From Arion vulgaris (Eukaryota > Mollusca > Gastropoda > Stylommatophora > Arionidae), in NCBI GenBank assembly GCA_020796225.1, contig CM036755.1, forward strand, positions 39,956,306 to 40,020,305: a stretch of 64,000 nt of DNA, read 5' to 3'. Positions 10,091-20,499 of the stretch are shown here, piece after piece. Numbering within the stretch: the first letter of the stretch is position 1; each line of letters opens with the position of its first letter. The notes beneath the pieces were generated by a model. That model was not told the origin of the DNA and made no database searches. It was given only the letters and a program-made list of their open reading frames with translations. Made by a program: the position numbers and the translations under genes.

Positions 10091-10960
10091 CCCCAACATA
10101 TGTTGAAGGGTATGCATACTGATGGTTCCTGTGGATCGCTGGTTAAACACACTCCTCTCTCTGCCCTTCAAGCATCTAGCTCTACTTGTACAACGTATAA
10201 TTCCAAACTCTTTTTTATTTTCCGATCCAGAAGCACTTGAGCTTTTCAGCTCTTCGCTCGGTGCCATGGACATCGTAACCCTTCGGTTCAGTGCCACGAA
10301 CCCCGTAAATCTGGGGAATCTGTGGCTTTTTCTGCCATCCTGGAATTGAACCCGCACACACAGAGGGATAGTCACCCGTAGTCCAACGCACTACGAACAC
10401 GTTGGGCAGACAGGCATTCCAAACTCCTTAAATCTCCAATCCTTAAACTGATTAAATGTCACTTTTAGTGTCCTCATCCAACAGTAGGTCACCAAGAGAC
10501 CAAAGAACATCCCCCTTATCAATCCTAAACTCCCCAACAGAGAATGCTTTTGATGTAAGCCTATCATCTCTCTCATTGCAGTGAACACCCACATACTCAG
10601 AAAATTAGATTCAAGTTAGTCTCTAGAGGTTTGAAACCTCTATAAATGACATTCACTCATACCGCAATCTACCATTTAAGATCTTCCGAAACATCGACAG
10701 AGAGTCCGAAACAACAACAGCTTCAGTAAACAGAGTCCCAAAGATTCAATGGAGGGCGGCAGTGACAGCCTCAACCTCCATCCTCATACTGGAAGTAGTT
10801 GTGCTGTATGCTCCATTTCACTCTACAACAACCCCTACAATGTGCACTAGCCAGGAAATCACAGCCAGATATCTCACCATGATGAACCGACCCATTGGTA
10901 TATACAACAACATCACCATCGCTTACATTATCTTCTATCAGTTGCTGAATTGCGAGTTAA
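10090..10960 (-). pseudogene. Family A RNase H fragment interrupted by a SINE
   Basis: The tail reads FNQRSTGTISMHTLQHML (minus, about 10090-10205). Beyond the SINE at 10205-10400 comes CWMRTLKVTFNQF, then a much-mutated RNase H stretch up to about 10960. The order equals that of the better copy at 20.5-21.2 kb. The plus-strand ORF at 10762-11193 is a shadow. Confidence 0.6.
10205..10400 (-). mobile_element. tRNA-derived SINE, family 2
   Basis: The minus strand has a tRNA-like head (gtgcgttggactacgggtga, then gggttcaattcc as box B). The body has ggcagaaaaagccacag, agatttacggggttcgtg and ccatggcaccgagcgaag. Copies are at 31955-32140 and 47040-47240. Here it splits a family A retrotransposon. 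Confidence 0.8.
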
Positions 10961-11244
10961 GTCTTCATGTTGCCCCAATCTCTACTACACATTCCAAGAT
11001 AGCATCGTGGAAATTGGCCTTCTTTTTCTTTTCTTTGCGTATGCAAAGAGTTCTGCCAAGTGCCCTCAAGTACGTATTGTGTATTCTACTGCCTCTGATA
11101 TTTCACATTCCATCATTTCCATGGGCAACCTCAAGCCTTGAAAAAATTGTATCTGAATATTATCACTTGTTGTGGTGTACTGTTGGGCGGTAATAATTTT
11201 ACATGATCGAACCATTTAGAAGTTGGCTATGCTTTCATAAAGTG

Positions 11245-11399
11245 TTAACTCCTTGTGGACCAAACATCACACTACAGGGCTTTGGGTTGGACATCTTTTT
11301 ATCAAGAGCCTCACTAAATGGTGTATTTTATTCTAAAATCAAATGGCTTGTAAAAAACATGGCTTCTGCCCTGGTCCACTAGGAGTTAAGGGAAAGATA
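11245..11399. mobile_element. Short TTAA-flanked MITE, single-unit form
   Basis: Ends are TTAACTCCTTGTGGACCA and, reversed, TTAACTCCTAGTGGACCA: 18-bp terminal inverted repeats with one mismatch, TTAA included. TTAA targets are typical of piggyBac-like elements. The internal sequence has one copy of the 42-bp motif (cacactacagggctttgggt, tggacatcttttta) that is amplified about 90-fold at 60-63.9 kb. Confidence 0.85.
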
Positions 11400-11441
11400 A
11401 CAAATACTAATAAAACAATGATAAGATTACCTATTACTTAC

Positions 11442-11665
11442 TCTAACATATGTACATATTCCATCCCCTTTTAGACGTCCCTCATTGTCTCTGTAAAGCT
11501 TCAATTTTGGCTTAGATGTTATGATATCAGACTGTATGACACCACACTTGCTCATAAATTTCTTAAACTCTTCCTTAGTGATATCATGTGGTAAACCTGT
11601 GACGTAAGCTTGTCTTATGGAATCTGTGTTAACATCATGCCAGTCTGATGAATGCTGTGCAGCAA
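11442..11665 (-). CDS. HTATSF1: HTATSF1 exon 3 (RRM1)
   Basis: The minus strand shows an acceptor (tcttacag) and donor (gtaagt). Translation reads SDWHDVNTDS, then YVTGLPHDITKEEFKKFMSK, CGVIQSD, KPKLKLYRDNEGRLKGDGIC and TYVR. This is the N-terminal two-thirds of RRM1. YVTGLP is RNP2-like and GRLKGDGICTYV is RNP1-like, as in VYVSGLPPDITVDEF and GNLKGDGLCCY of vertebrate Tat-SF1. It is 224 nt long, enters in phase 1 (one base supplied by exon 2) and leaves in phase 0. No stops or frameshifts. Confidence 0.92.
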
Positions 11666-11869
11666 CTGTAAGATAGACATGTTGTACATGATTGATAAAA
11701 GATCATTTGGGTTTTAATTTCAAATATTTTATCATATGTGCCATTAAATAAGGTGACAAGGCAGTACCAGGGTCAGTGAGCTGGCACTGACTAAGACCCT
11801 ATACCCCTCCTCTTGGTGGCCCTGGAAAATTATTACTGAACTGTTGCCTGCCTGGGCAAACCTAAGCAA

Positions 11870-12075
11870 AATTTGTTGCGGAATATGAGCCTAGCAGAGG
11901 AGCAGCATACTCATGTTTTTGGCGCAAACCACAAAGAGTGGTTACCTTGGTTGATAAGAATGAATGTAAACAACGAAAACAATATATCGCTAGCACATCA
12001 AGTACTTTTCTGCAGAAAAATTCTTAGAACACCTTGGACAGAGAAAAGACAAAATACAGACGTCCTATAAGATCT
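11870..12075 (+). pseudogene. RTE-type fragment (FCRKILRTPWTEKRQNTDVL)
   Basis: A short open stretch includes CRKILRTPWTEKRQNTDVL, which resembles YRRMxRIPWTAKMTNxEVL in RTE copies at 23.9 and 29.2 kb. The rest of the element is missing. It lies in HTATSF1 intron 2. Confidence 0.45.
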
Positions 12076-13460
12076 TAATATTGAGGAACAGTGGTTCATA
12101 TGCAACATCATGATTTCAAAAACTGAAATATTTTGTGAACATTAAACATCATATTGGCTTGGAGATAACAGTAACAGAGGGCATGATTCCTGAAAAAGAC
12201 ACTGGAGATGACACAGATGACAGTGGCAATAAAACAAAAACCCTTCAAACCCTGACAACATGGGTTCCCCATTCCCCAGAGCTCCTGAGCAGAAACAGCA
12301 CATCTTAAATTTTCAGCACGTTTTCATCATGATGACACTTTAAAAAGAACTTTTAACAACAAATTTGTACAGGTGTGTGCCTGCCATCTTGCTAAACCAA
12401 ATAATAACATTTGTTGTGGTTTATGTTACAATTGTATGGAAGTTATCTTTGGTTGACAACAGACAATGACGGAGTCTTGTTAGAAGCGTAAATCACGACG
12501 TTGGTGTGGACGTTGCTTACATCTTAGATATATATATCAGGAGCTTAGGTTCTAAGGAGAACTATCGAGGAACGTTGGTGTGGGAGTTGTTTACATCTTA
12601 GATATATATATCAGGAGCTTAGGTTCTAAGATAAAATATCGAGGAACATTGGTGTGGACGCTGTTTACATCTCAGATATAGATATCAGGAGCTTATGTTC
12701 TAAGGAGAACTATCGAGGAACATTGGTTCATATACAATATTATGACCTCAAAAACTGAAATATTTTTGGAACATCTTCTTCTTCTTCGAGCGCTCCTCAT
12801 CAACCACTTGTTAACCACTTGGTGTGATTTGTATGTGATCTGAGCCTAAGAGTGATTGTACGTTGTGCCAGTTATGCGCCTACAATTAAGCCAGCACATT
12901 TGATTTTGCGATGCTTTTTTTACTAGGAAGCTTCCTAGGTCCTACATCAGTCGCCTCTTACGACACGCCTTGTAGGTTACAGTGGTACTATTCTTTGCTT
13001 CCCTTCGGACCACAGGTACTACACAGGCGTTTTTGGAACATAGAACATCATATCGGCTTGGAGAGAACAGTAGCAATGAGCATGGTTCCTGAAAAAAGTG
13101 ACATGAGATGACCGGATGAATGTGGCAACAAAACACTTAACCGTTTGAACCCCGATTACATGTACCTAAAAAAACCCATTCCCCAGAGCTCCTGAGCAGT
13201 AACATGACATATGAAATTTTCAGTACACCTTTTAATCAAGAAGGCACTTAATTAAAACAGAACTTTTAACAACAAATTTGTATAGTTGTGAGCCTGCCAT
13301 CTTGCTAAATCAAATAGTAACATATGGGTTGTTTTTGATGTTATAATTGTACACAATTTATCTTTGGTCTCCGACAGATAATAGAGTCTTGTTAGAAATG
13401 TAAATCAGGACATTGGCATGGGGATTGTTTACATCTCAGATCTATATATTGAAAGCTCAG
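12070..13460. repeat. Segmental tandem duplication with 87-bp triplication
   Basis: The block 12075-12480 (gaggaacagtggttcatatg ... gacggagtcttgttagaa) recurs at 12715-13400 with small changes. Between and overlapping them, an approximately 87-bp segment (ttggtgtggacgttg ... ctaaggagaactatcgagga) is present three times (12500-12725). The second long copy is interrupted by a SINE at 12775-13029. Confidence 0.75.
12775..13029 (-). mobile_element. SINE, family 4, with perfect target-site duplication
   Basis: The minus-oriented element has its (AAG)n tail at the left (cttcttcttcttcg) and its head at the right. It contains gtcgcctcttacgacacgcc. The 12-bp duplication tttttggaacat is exact (12763-12774 and 13030-13041). 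The uninterrupted site is represented by the paralogous block near 12130. Confidence 0.85.
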
Positions 13461-14085
13461 GTTCTAAAGGTAAAAAAATAGAATGATCATACCATCAGAA
13501 ATGTTCTTATGATGAAGTCAACTGTTGTCTGGAGCATATCTCAGTTACCATGTTGTTGTAAATTGTAGTAACCTGACTATACGAGGCTCTGTAGGTTTAT
13601 CAACGGCATGTTGCAACTTGACCATACATGGCTCGGTAGGTTAATCAATGGCATGTTATATTGGACAGTATAATCATCATGTATAAGTATTAGATGCATG
13701 ACACTATGTTTTCTGGAACGTCTTCTGGTCTAGTGTCGCTGACTTCGCAATTTTCAGAAGGAGAGAGCCTCACACCTAACCTTTCGGCATGTCAACAATA
13801 GTCAGCATTGCAACATGGAATGCAATCCCCCTTCTTCATGGCCATTCATCAATACAATATTCCCACAATGAACATACATACTTCATGCAGAATTTGAAAA
13901 CATGAACTGACACAAAACACAGGAATAGGACCGGATAGTCTGAATTCACCACTACCACGGCCTAGACACAGCCGCGCGTCGCCATCTTGAAACCGCATGC
14001 AGCAACTTAGTTAATAAAAACAAGCAACAAATAAACAAACAATTGTCATTACTTCCTGTAGTTTGTAGGCGGTGTATGACAGGGG
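13461..14085. other. HTATSF1 intron 2, mostly unique sequence
   Basis: No gene. An approximately 50-bp segment (cctgactatacgaggctctg ... atcaacggcatgtt) occurs twice in a row at about 13570-13660. Nothing else recognised. Confidence 0.5.
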
Positions 14086-14089
14086 GGAA

Positions 14090-14255
14090 AATGAGCCCGT
14101 GGAATTTAATGGCTGCATGGCTAGTGCAGTCCCCACAAAACTGTTCGCATTAAGAATTTTTCTAAATGCCCTGACAGAAAAAACTCCATGGCCTTACTGT
14201 GGATTGAACCCGGGTCTACCGCATGGGAGCTATGCTCTAATCATTTCGGCCAGGT
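14090..14255 (-). mobile_element. tRNA-derived SINE, related to family 1
   Basis: On the minus strand, tagagcatagctcccatgcg leads to a box B, GGGTTCAATCC, followed by a body with catttagaaaaattctta. It resembles the 48585 copy in layout but is diverged. It is directly adjacent to the donor side of HTATSF1 exon 2. Confidence 0.55.
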
Positions 14256-14276
14256 TAAGTCAAGTTATTATATTAC

Positions 14277-14520
14277 CTGTGTTAGATTTTCTTTTAATGC
14301 TTCTCTGCTGTACTTCTGTTTGATCAAAACAATCTATTGATATTTCGTTGTCATCAAGTTCAGGAAGGGCTGGCTGCTCCTGTGAACTAACATTGTAATA
14401 ATGTCTCCAGTAATCCCCAATTTGTGCTGTCTTCTCCTCATCAGTTAGCTCATGTACACCTTCTTGATCTGCATTGAATCCATAGTTGGCTTGATACTGA
14501 GCAATAAGATCTGTGTTGTT
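14277..14520 (-). CDS. HTATSF1: HTATSF1 exon 2
   Basis: On the minus strand the acceptor ttctaaacag is followed by NNTDLIAQYQANYGFNADQE, then DEEKTAQIGDYWRHYYN and an acidic stretch, ending KRKSNTG at a gtaata donor. IAQYQANYGF is the diagnostic motif just after the WDxxKKAWFPK block in Tat-SF1 proteins. The length is 244 nt, phase 0 in and phase 1 out, consistent with exons 1 and 3. The acceptor and first 29 exonic bases are repeated three more times upstream (see the 54-bp repeat). Which AG is used cannot be told from sequence; the innermost gives the conserved protein. Confidence 0.9.
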
Positions 14521-14712
14521 CTGTTTAGAAGAGAATAAGAAGACTTGATACTGAGCAATGAGATCTGTGTTGTTCTGTTTAGAAGAGAATAAGAAGACTT
14601 GATACTGAGCAATGAGATCTGTGTTGTTCTGTTTAGAAGAGAATAAGAAGACTTGATACTGAGCAATAAGATCTGTGTTGTTCTGTTTAGAAGAGAATAA
14701 GAAGTTTGAAGA
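14492..14712. repeat. 54-bp tandem repeat (4 copies) spanning a splice acceptor
   Basis: Each unit (minus strand) holds a polypyrimidine stretch, ttctaaacag and the first exon bases aacaacacagatctyattgc, tcagtatcaag. The 54-bp period is a multiple of three. Every unit is open, adding 18 residues (NNTDLIAQYQVFLFSSKQ) if an outer AG is used. The three outer units share a base variant (atctca), so they probably arose from one another. Confidence 0.95.
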
Positions 14713-14880
14713 ACCCTGTGGGGAAGCACCAGAGACAATGAATGTGATCATGAAAGAACCCCGTGGGGAAGCACCAGAGACAATGAATGTGATCATGTAA
14801 GAACCCGTGGGAAGCACCAGAGACAATGAATGTGATCATGTAAGAACCCCGTGAGGAAGCACCAGAGACAATGAATAGGA
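14712..14880. repeat. 47-bp tandem repeat, about 3.6 copies
   Basis: Unit: gaaccccgtggggaagcacc, agagacaatgaatgtgatca, tgtaa. It directly abuts the 54-bp acceptor repeat, within HTATSF1 intron 1. Confidence 0.85.
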
Positions 14881-15029
14881 TCAATAAATAGACAGTGAAC
14901 AAGTATTAGGGGTTTCCAAAAACAACAAATTACCTAACATAGGATTCAAACCACAAGCCTTATTTCTTACAGAACCCATTCTCTAGCCCTACAGACAAGA
15001 GGTTTTAAGAAAACAACCGTTCTACATGA

Positions 15030-15490
15030 TTTTACAATGGCAGAGAACAGAACTCTGGTTGTGTTACCAGAGCCAAACATGGACAATGAGCAAAACACAG
15101 TTGCAAAAATATAATTAAATGTGAAATGCGATGTCTACGAAAAGTTACTAATAACACCAGAAAAACAGAGTCACCAACATCAGCATAAAAAAGAAAGTTG
15201 GGACAGAATCTTGTTTGAATTAAATTGAGAAACAAATAATGAAGTGGTTCGGTCACTTAATAAGAATGTATTCAAACTCCACAGTATACAGTCTTCTACA
15301 ACAGAACATTAGGAAAGAAGGGGAGAGGAAGACAACAAAAACGATGGATAGATGGCATAGCAGAAACCTGTCAAAAAGAAAAAATAGCTATCACCCAAGC
15401 CACTAGTGCAGTGCAAGACAAAAACAGAAAACCACAACACTGGGCAACAACCCAGTAACAGTGTGACCACAAAAGAAGAACAAGAAAAGG
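15030..15490 (+). pseudogene. RTE-type retrotransposon 3' end
   Basis: Plus-strand frames contain KCEMRCLRK, a KWFGHL-like stretch, GRGRQQKRWIDGIAETC, then QDKNRKPQHWATTQ, with an agaagaacaag tail. The same terminal part appears in reverse at 59.4-59.7 and 63.9-64.0 kb. Several frameshifts. Confidence 0.65.
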
Positions 15491-15649
15491 AAAACAGAAT
15501 ACACTCAACAGGAACACATCACATGTAGGAACACATCACATGTAGCAACAACTCATTTTCATCTCTTAACTCCCCTTGAAGCATAAGGCATTAACAAATA
15601 TCCCCCTAATAAGATCTGTCTTGAGCAAGCCAGCTTAGTTCATTCTAGG

Positions 15650-16125
15650 TCAGTCCCAAAGTGGAGGTACCACCCCCAGTGGGTGCTGAAGCATTCTAGG
15701 GGGCGATAGTGAGTTCAGAAGAATGTTGGGGGTGTTCAAGCGATTAGGGGTCGGTGGCTCCATAAAGAAGAAATAAATAATAAATATTTTAAAATAAAGT
15801 ATGTTCGTGATTTTGCGATTGAATAATCATTTAAAATTTGAATTCTGCATTTTAATTAATCTTATGCCCATCTTACATGATCCATTTTGTCATCAATTTT
15901 CTATTTCATGCATATAATCATTTGAAAATTGACCATGTATTACAGGAATATATATACATTTTCTATGTCAAGAGAAAATAGAGCATGTATATATGTGGGA
16001 GGGCGTTGGCAAACTGTTATAATGTGGAGGGCGCACACAGTTTATGTTGTGCAAATGCGTGGCAGGGGATATGAGGTTCAAATAACCCGTTTTTGGTGTC
16101 AATCCATTAGTCGTTCTCCATGAGC
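15650..16125 (-). mobile_element. hAT-like non-autonomous element, copy 1
   Basis: The left end tcccaaagtggaggtaccac and internal blocks (taggggtcggtggctcc, agaaaatagagcatgtatat, ggcaaactgttataatg) match the reverse of 36884-37905. That copy starts taggttcctacac and ends cccactttgggaatcta, hAT-style ends. The right end here is diverged. Confidence 0.6.
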
Positions 16126-16129
16126 ACAA

Positions 16130-17510
16130 TATCCACATTTCATCTACTCATCTCTTTATATAAGTTCATCTCCATCTAGGTCTTTCCTCCTCATCTCCAT
16201 ATAAGTTCATCTCCATCTAGATCTTTCCTGCCTCATCTCATATAAGTTCATCTCCATCTAGGTTTCCTGTCATCTCTCATATAAGTTCATCTCCATCTAG
16301 GTCTTTCCTCCTCATCTCCATATAAGTTCATCTCCATCTAGGTCTTTCCCTGCCTCATCTCCATATAAGTTCATCTCCATCTAGATTTTTCCCTGCCTCA
16401 TCTCCATATAAGTTCATCTCCATCTAGGTCTTTCCCTGCCTCATCTCCATATAAGTTCATCTCCATCTAGATGTTTCCCTGCCTCACTCTATATAGTTCA
16501 TCTCCATCTAGGTCTTTCCCTGCCTCATCTCTATATAAGTTCATCTCCATCTAGATCTTTCCCTGCCTCATCTCTATATAAGTTCATCTCCATCTAGGTC
16601 TTTCCCTGCCTCATCTCCATATAAGTTCATCTCCATCTAGATTTTTCCCTGCCTCATCTCCATATAAGTTCATCTCCATCTAGGTCTTTCCCTGCCTCAT
16701 CTCCATATAAGTTCATCTCCATCTAGATCTTTCCCTGCCTCAGCTCTATATAAGTTCATCTCCATCTAGGTCTTTCCCTGCCTCATCTCTATATAAGTTC
16801 ATCTCCATCTAGGTCTTTCCCTGCCTCATCTCCATATAAGTTCATCTCCATCTAGATCTTTCCCTGCCTCATCTCCATATAAGTTCATCTCCATCTAGGT
16901 CCTTCCCTGCCTCATCTCCATATAAGTTCATCTCCATCTAGGTCTTTCCCTGCCTCATCTCCATATAAGTTCATCTCCATCTAGGTCTTTCCCTGCCTCA
17001 TCTCCATATAAGTTCATCTCCATCTAGGTCTTTCCCTGCCTCATCTCCATATAAGTTCATCTCCATCTAGGTCTTTCCCTGCCTCATCTCCATATAAGTT
17101 CATCTCCATCTAGGTCTTTCCCTGCCTCATCTCCATATAAGTTCATCTCCATCTAGTCTTTCCCTCCTCATCTCTATATTATTCATCTCCATCTAGGTCT
17201 TTCTCTCATCATAGTCATCTCCATCTAGGTCTTTCCTCCTCACTCATATAAGTTCATCTATCTGTCTTCCTCATCTCTATATAGTTCATCTCCATCTAGG
17301 TCTTTCTTCCTCTCCATATAAGTTCATCTCCATCTAGTTTCCTCTCATCTCCATATAAGTTCATCTCCATCTAGTTTTCTGCCTCATCTCATATAAGTTC
17401 ATCTCCATCTAGATCTTTCCTGCCTCATCTCCTATAAGTTCATCTTGACTAGGTCTTTCTGCCTATTCCATAAGTTCATCTTGATCTAGGTCTTTCTGCC
17501 TCTTGCCTCC
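16130..17510. repeat. Minisatellite, 43-bp unit, about 31 copies
   Basis: Unit: ctccatataagttcatctcc, atctaggtctttccctgcct, cat. Central units are nearly identical with an agrtc/tttt variant. Both margins are progressively shortened and corrupted. Located in HTATSF1 intron 1. Confidence 0.95.
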
Positions 17511-17694
17511 CAGATTCCATTTCAGATCCATATGCAAGTCTACTACTCTGCATTTCCAACCATTTTTATCTACTATTTTATTTCCTTCTTGATATTATCG
17601 CCTGAGCATCGTATGCTCAAAGTATTGGGCATCTTTGACCAAATTTATTTATGCATTTCCAGCTATGAATTCTCGTGTAGTCAGTGTCTAATCT

Positions 17695-17950
17695 TCTTCT
17701 TCTTCTTTGCGCTTGTTCTTTACGATCAATTTTAATCACTCTTTGTGATATATTTGATCTTTGCCAAGAATGTGTATACGTTGCACATTGGCTTGGTAGG
17801 CCCCTAAACGCATAGACTTCTACACATTTAGGACATGTGCATCCCATTTCAGCCAAACCTCCCTACTCGCCTCTTGCGACATGTGTGGCAGGTAACGGTG
17901 GTTCTATTCTTTACACCCCAAATTTGGTACCCGGTAACCACACGGGCGAA
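17695..17950 (-). mobile_element. SINE, family 4 (near-intact)
   Basis: It runs from cttcttcttcttc (3' tail, left) to ggtacccggtaaccacacgg (head, right) with no internal deletions relative to 5199-5452. The predicted peptide AEMGCTCPKCVEVYAFRGLP is shared by both copies, but this is a shadow frame of the SINE and I do not call a gene. Confidence 0.8.
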
Positions 17951-18180
17951 ATGTCTAATCTGATACATCTGACAGATTTTTTAGCGAAGACTTGATTTTC
18001 TTATCAACAGCATCCCTCAACATTTAGGTAAGTCTGAGACACTAGTGAGGCATTCGTAATTTAGATCTCTGAGTAAAGAATCAAAAAACCTGTGTACCAT
18101 GCGCATATAAAAAAAATGTTAGCCTCAAACCTTGGAATTAGAACAGATGTGGTTACTAGCGAAGCATGTTACTGAATATG

Positions 18181-18310
18181 CTATCGGTACCCGCTTTGAT
18201 CCCAATTAATTCTAAGAATTCTTCTGAGACAAATTTCCTTAAAGCTTCTTATGTGACTGTTTGCCTTGGTGCTTGTTTTCCACATCTCCGATCCATATAG
18301 TAAGATTTGA
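18181..18310 (-). pseudogene. RTE-type fragment (CLRRILRINW)
   Basis: Minus-strand LYGSEMWKTSTKANSHIRSF and EICLRRILRINW match the palm-distal LYGxExWxxxxxxxxxxxxF...RRxLxIxW region of RTE reverse transcriptases. Only this piece is present. Confidence 0.6.
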
Positions 18311-18479
18311 TTTGTCTTGATTGATTGATTTGGCACACATTTGGTTTGTATAAATGAAATTAACATAGACTTTAAAAAAACCAAAAATGAGGTAACTGTT
18401 TTTAAAATGAAGAACAGCTGCTCAAGAATTGATAAATTACATAAACATACACAAGACTCTCTTGTCATGTAGGATGTCC

Positions 18480-18790
18480 TTTGCAGATCATAGCTCTCAT
18501 CACAGTCCTCATGAATACTTCTAGATCTTTGGCCAGTTCTCCAACCTCCTGCATAATCATGTTTCTTTACGGTCATGTTGTCACTGTCATCTTGGTCATT
18601 TCTTATCTCGTCTTCCAGAAACCAAGTTCTCCATTACTGTTCTCTTCTTGGTTCTCTCCCTGTCTCATCTTCCAGAAACCATGCTCTCCATTACTGTTCT
18701 CTTCTTGGTTCTCTCCCTGTCTCATCTTCCAGAAACCATGTCCTCCATTAATTATTTTTTTATTAGGTTTAGCTTTATTTACCACCACAA
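18480..18790 (-). pseudogene. RTE-type C-terminus with 57-bp repeat
   Basis: Part of the RTE C-terminal region on the minus strand. The 57-bp segment tcttccagaaaccatgctct, ccattactgttctc, ttggttctctccctgtctca is repeated 2.5 times (18610-18750). Confidence 0.55.
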
Positions 18791-19200
18791 TTTTCCCCTA
18801 TACCTCATTTGGGATAATGTATCCCTGCTCCCCATCCATTGAGCTAGCTGGATGAAACTGAGTAACTATCAGAACACCATGAGACTACTGAGAGCAATTG
18901 TATGTAACATACTATAGGATCCTATGAAAGGAGTTAATTCTTATTTTTCATGTTTGTTGCCCTACATGCTCTGATATAACCAATAAAAGGCTCGTCCTTA
19001 GGTTGAAATGGATGTGCCTCTGCTTAAACTACCTACGTAACAAACAAAACTACTGAGAGTATAAAAATGTCTAACACGTTTTTTTTTCTGTTTACATTGT
19101 TAATTAAATACAACACCATGTTTAATATGCTATGCCGACTATCAGGTAACAAGAAATTACCAATACCATAAGTAAGAAGTCAACAATATCCTTATATAAA
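18791..19200. other. HTATSF1 intron 1, no recognised feature
   Basis: AT-rich intronic DNA immediately downstream of HTATSF1 exon 1; I see no repeat or ORF of note. Confidence 0.5.
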
Positions 19201-19237
19201 ATTACGAAAACATTGTGGTGAAATACTGAAAAATTAC

Positions 19238-19408
19238 CTTCGGAAAGTATGCTTTTCTTTCATAATCCCATTCCATTTGAATCCCATCAACATCGGCGTA
19301 GGATAGACCTAGAGGCAGAACATTACCTTCTTCCTTCGCAAGTCTATCTAGTTCTTCCTGTCGCAGCTGCATTTCAAATTCATCTTCATCTGACATGTTC
19401 CTCGTCAA
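19238..19408 (-). CDS. HTATSF1: HTATSF1 exon 1 with start codon
   Basis: The minus strand begins MTRNMSDEDEFEMQLRQEEL and ends MEWDYERKAYFPK at a gtaatt donor in phase 0. The acidic DEFExQLRxxEL start and the YEWDxxKKAWFPK block are the N-terminal hallmarks of Tat-SF1 / HTATSF1. Either the first ATG (19408) or the fifth codon (MSDEDEFE, 19396) could start translation. The second lines up better with vertebrate proteins. The exon is intact. Confidence 0.9.
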
Positions 19409-19790
19409 TGTAAAAGAATTACTTATAACTATAAGTTATAGAAAGTGACAATTGACAGTCACAATGAGTGACAAACAATGCGAACGAACTACAATATACG
19501 ATTTCAAATATCAATAAACTAAGCTAAATATTTTGTTTAATGTTTGAAATATTTCTCACCCACTGTTTTCACCACTTACTGATGTTTTAATTATATTGAA
19601 CTATAGTATGTCTATATTCTGAAAACATTCTCTGTGAAATTACAGTCTATTGCTGCTGCATAACTCAACTGTTGTTTGTATGTAAACAACAAATATTCTG
19701 AAGATAGAAGGGAAACTACACTGAAAATGCAATTAATGTAATCCCTTGTAAATGCAAGAGTCCCATCCCCTGTTAAAGAATTTGTTTTAC
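19409..19790. promoter_or_regulatory. Putative HTATSF1 upstream/promoter region
   Basis: This is the sequence immediately upstream of the HTATSF1 start on the minus strand. AT-rich; no TATA box or other element can be assigned with confidence. The call rests on position only. Confidence 0.3.
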
Positions 19791-19795
19791 ATATA

Positions 19796-20053
19796 CAGGG
19801 TGTTCAAGATTAAAGAAGCCCCATTGACAAATCGAAAGTTGCCAGATAATCTATCGCGTTATGTTTATGTACTATTTAAACCGGTTCTGACTAGCTCGTT
19901 TTACGTCACATTTGTTCATCGCCCTTCCCGCACTACAATTACATTCCGTCACATAACCTTGACCTATACTACGTCATAACTGAACCTTCTCATTTTCATA
20001 CATATATGCCAGATTGACTCCATTCACGGGCTGCTATTATCTTGAACACACTG
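19796..20053 (+). mobile_element. TA-flanked MITE (258 bp), copy 1
   Basis: Ends are cagggtgttcaag and, reversed, cagtgtgttcaag, flanked by TA on both sides. Body landmarks: ccattgacaaatcgaaagtt, tttaaaccggttctgact, cttgacctatactacgtc. Near-identical copies at 23593-23850 and 44957-45215. TA target sites suggest mobilisation by a Tc1/mariner transposase. Confidence 0.92.
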
Positions 20054-20061
20054 TATAATCA

Positions 20062-20175
20062 GTGGCGAAACAGGTACAAACAAAGTACTATAGTTTTACA
20101 AAATACAGAAACAGTGACGATAAACAGCAACGTTTCGACCAAAAAGGCCTTTATCAAGCAAACGACACAACAGGA
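20062..20175 (-). repeat. Interspersed repeat with tgataaaggcc...tcgaaacg motif
   Basis: The minus strand reads gcttgataaaggcctttttg, gtcgaaacgttgctgttta. The motif recurs at 48900-48955, and its downstream half at 41091-41174 and 59245-59290. It resembles sequence seen at ends of Penelope-like elements, but no Penelope reverse transcriptase is present nearby. Class uncertain. Confidence 0.45.
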
Positions 20176-20499
20176 GTGACAAATTATAGAGAACACTTAC
20201 AAATGGACGATAAGGGAAACATGCAAATGTATCTAATGAACTGGGAATAAAAACGAATAACGAAATGAGTGCTACACAAAACTAGAAGTAGAAAAGAAGA
20301 GAAACAATAAACAATCAAGTGAAAATACAAATTATATATATGAAGCATATACACATATAGATTACAAAGCATGAGATGAGAAAGTACTAATAAGCATAGG
20401 AATGTAATGCGTTGAGTCCAAGAGGCCGCAAGGTACCATATAACGAAATAAAACGGTTCTCCAGAGCAAATCGACTACGATCATCAGAGGAACAGGATC

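Noticed and set aside
10762..11193. 143-codon plus-strand ORF with hydrophobic stretches
   Set aside because: It lies antisense to a decayed RNase H retrotransposon and has no recognisable features; treated as a shadow frame.
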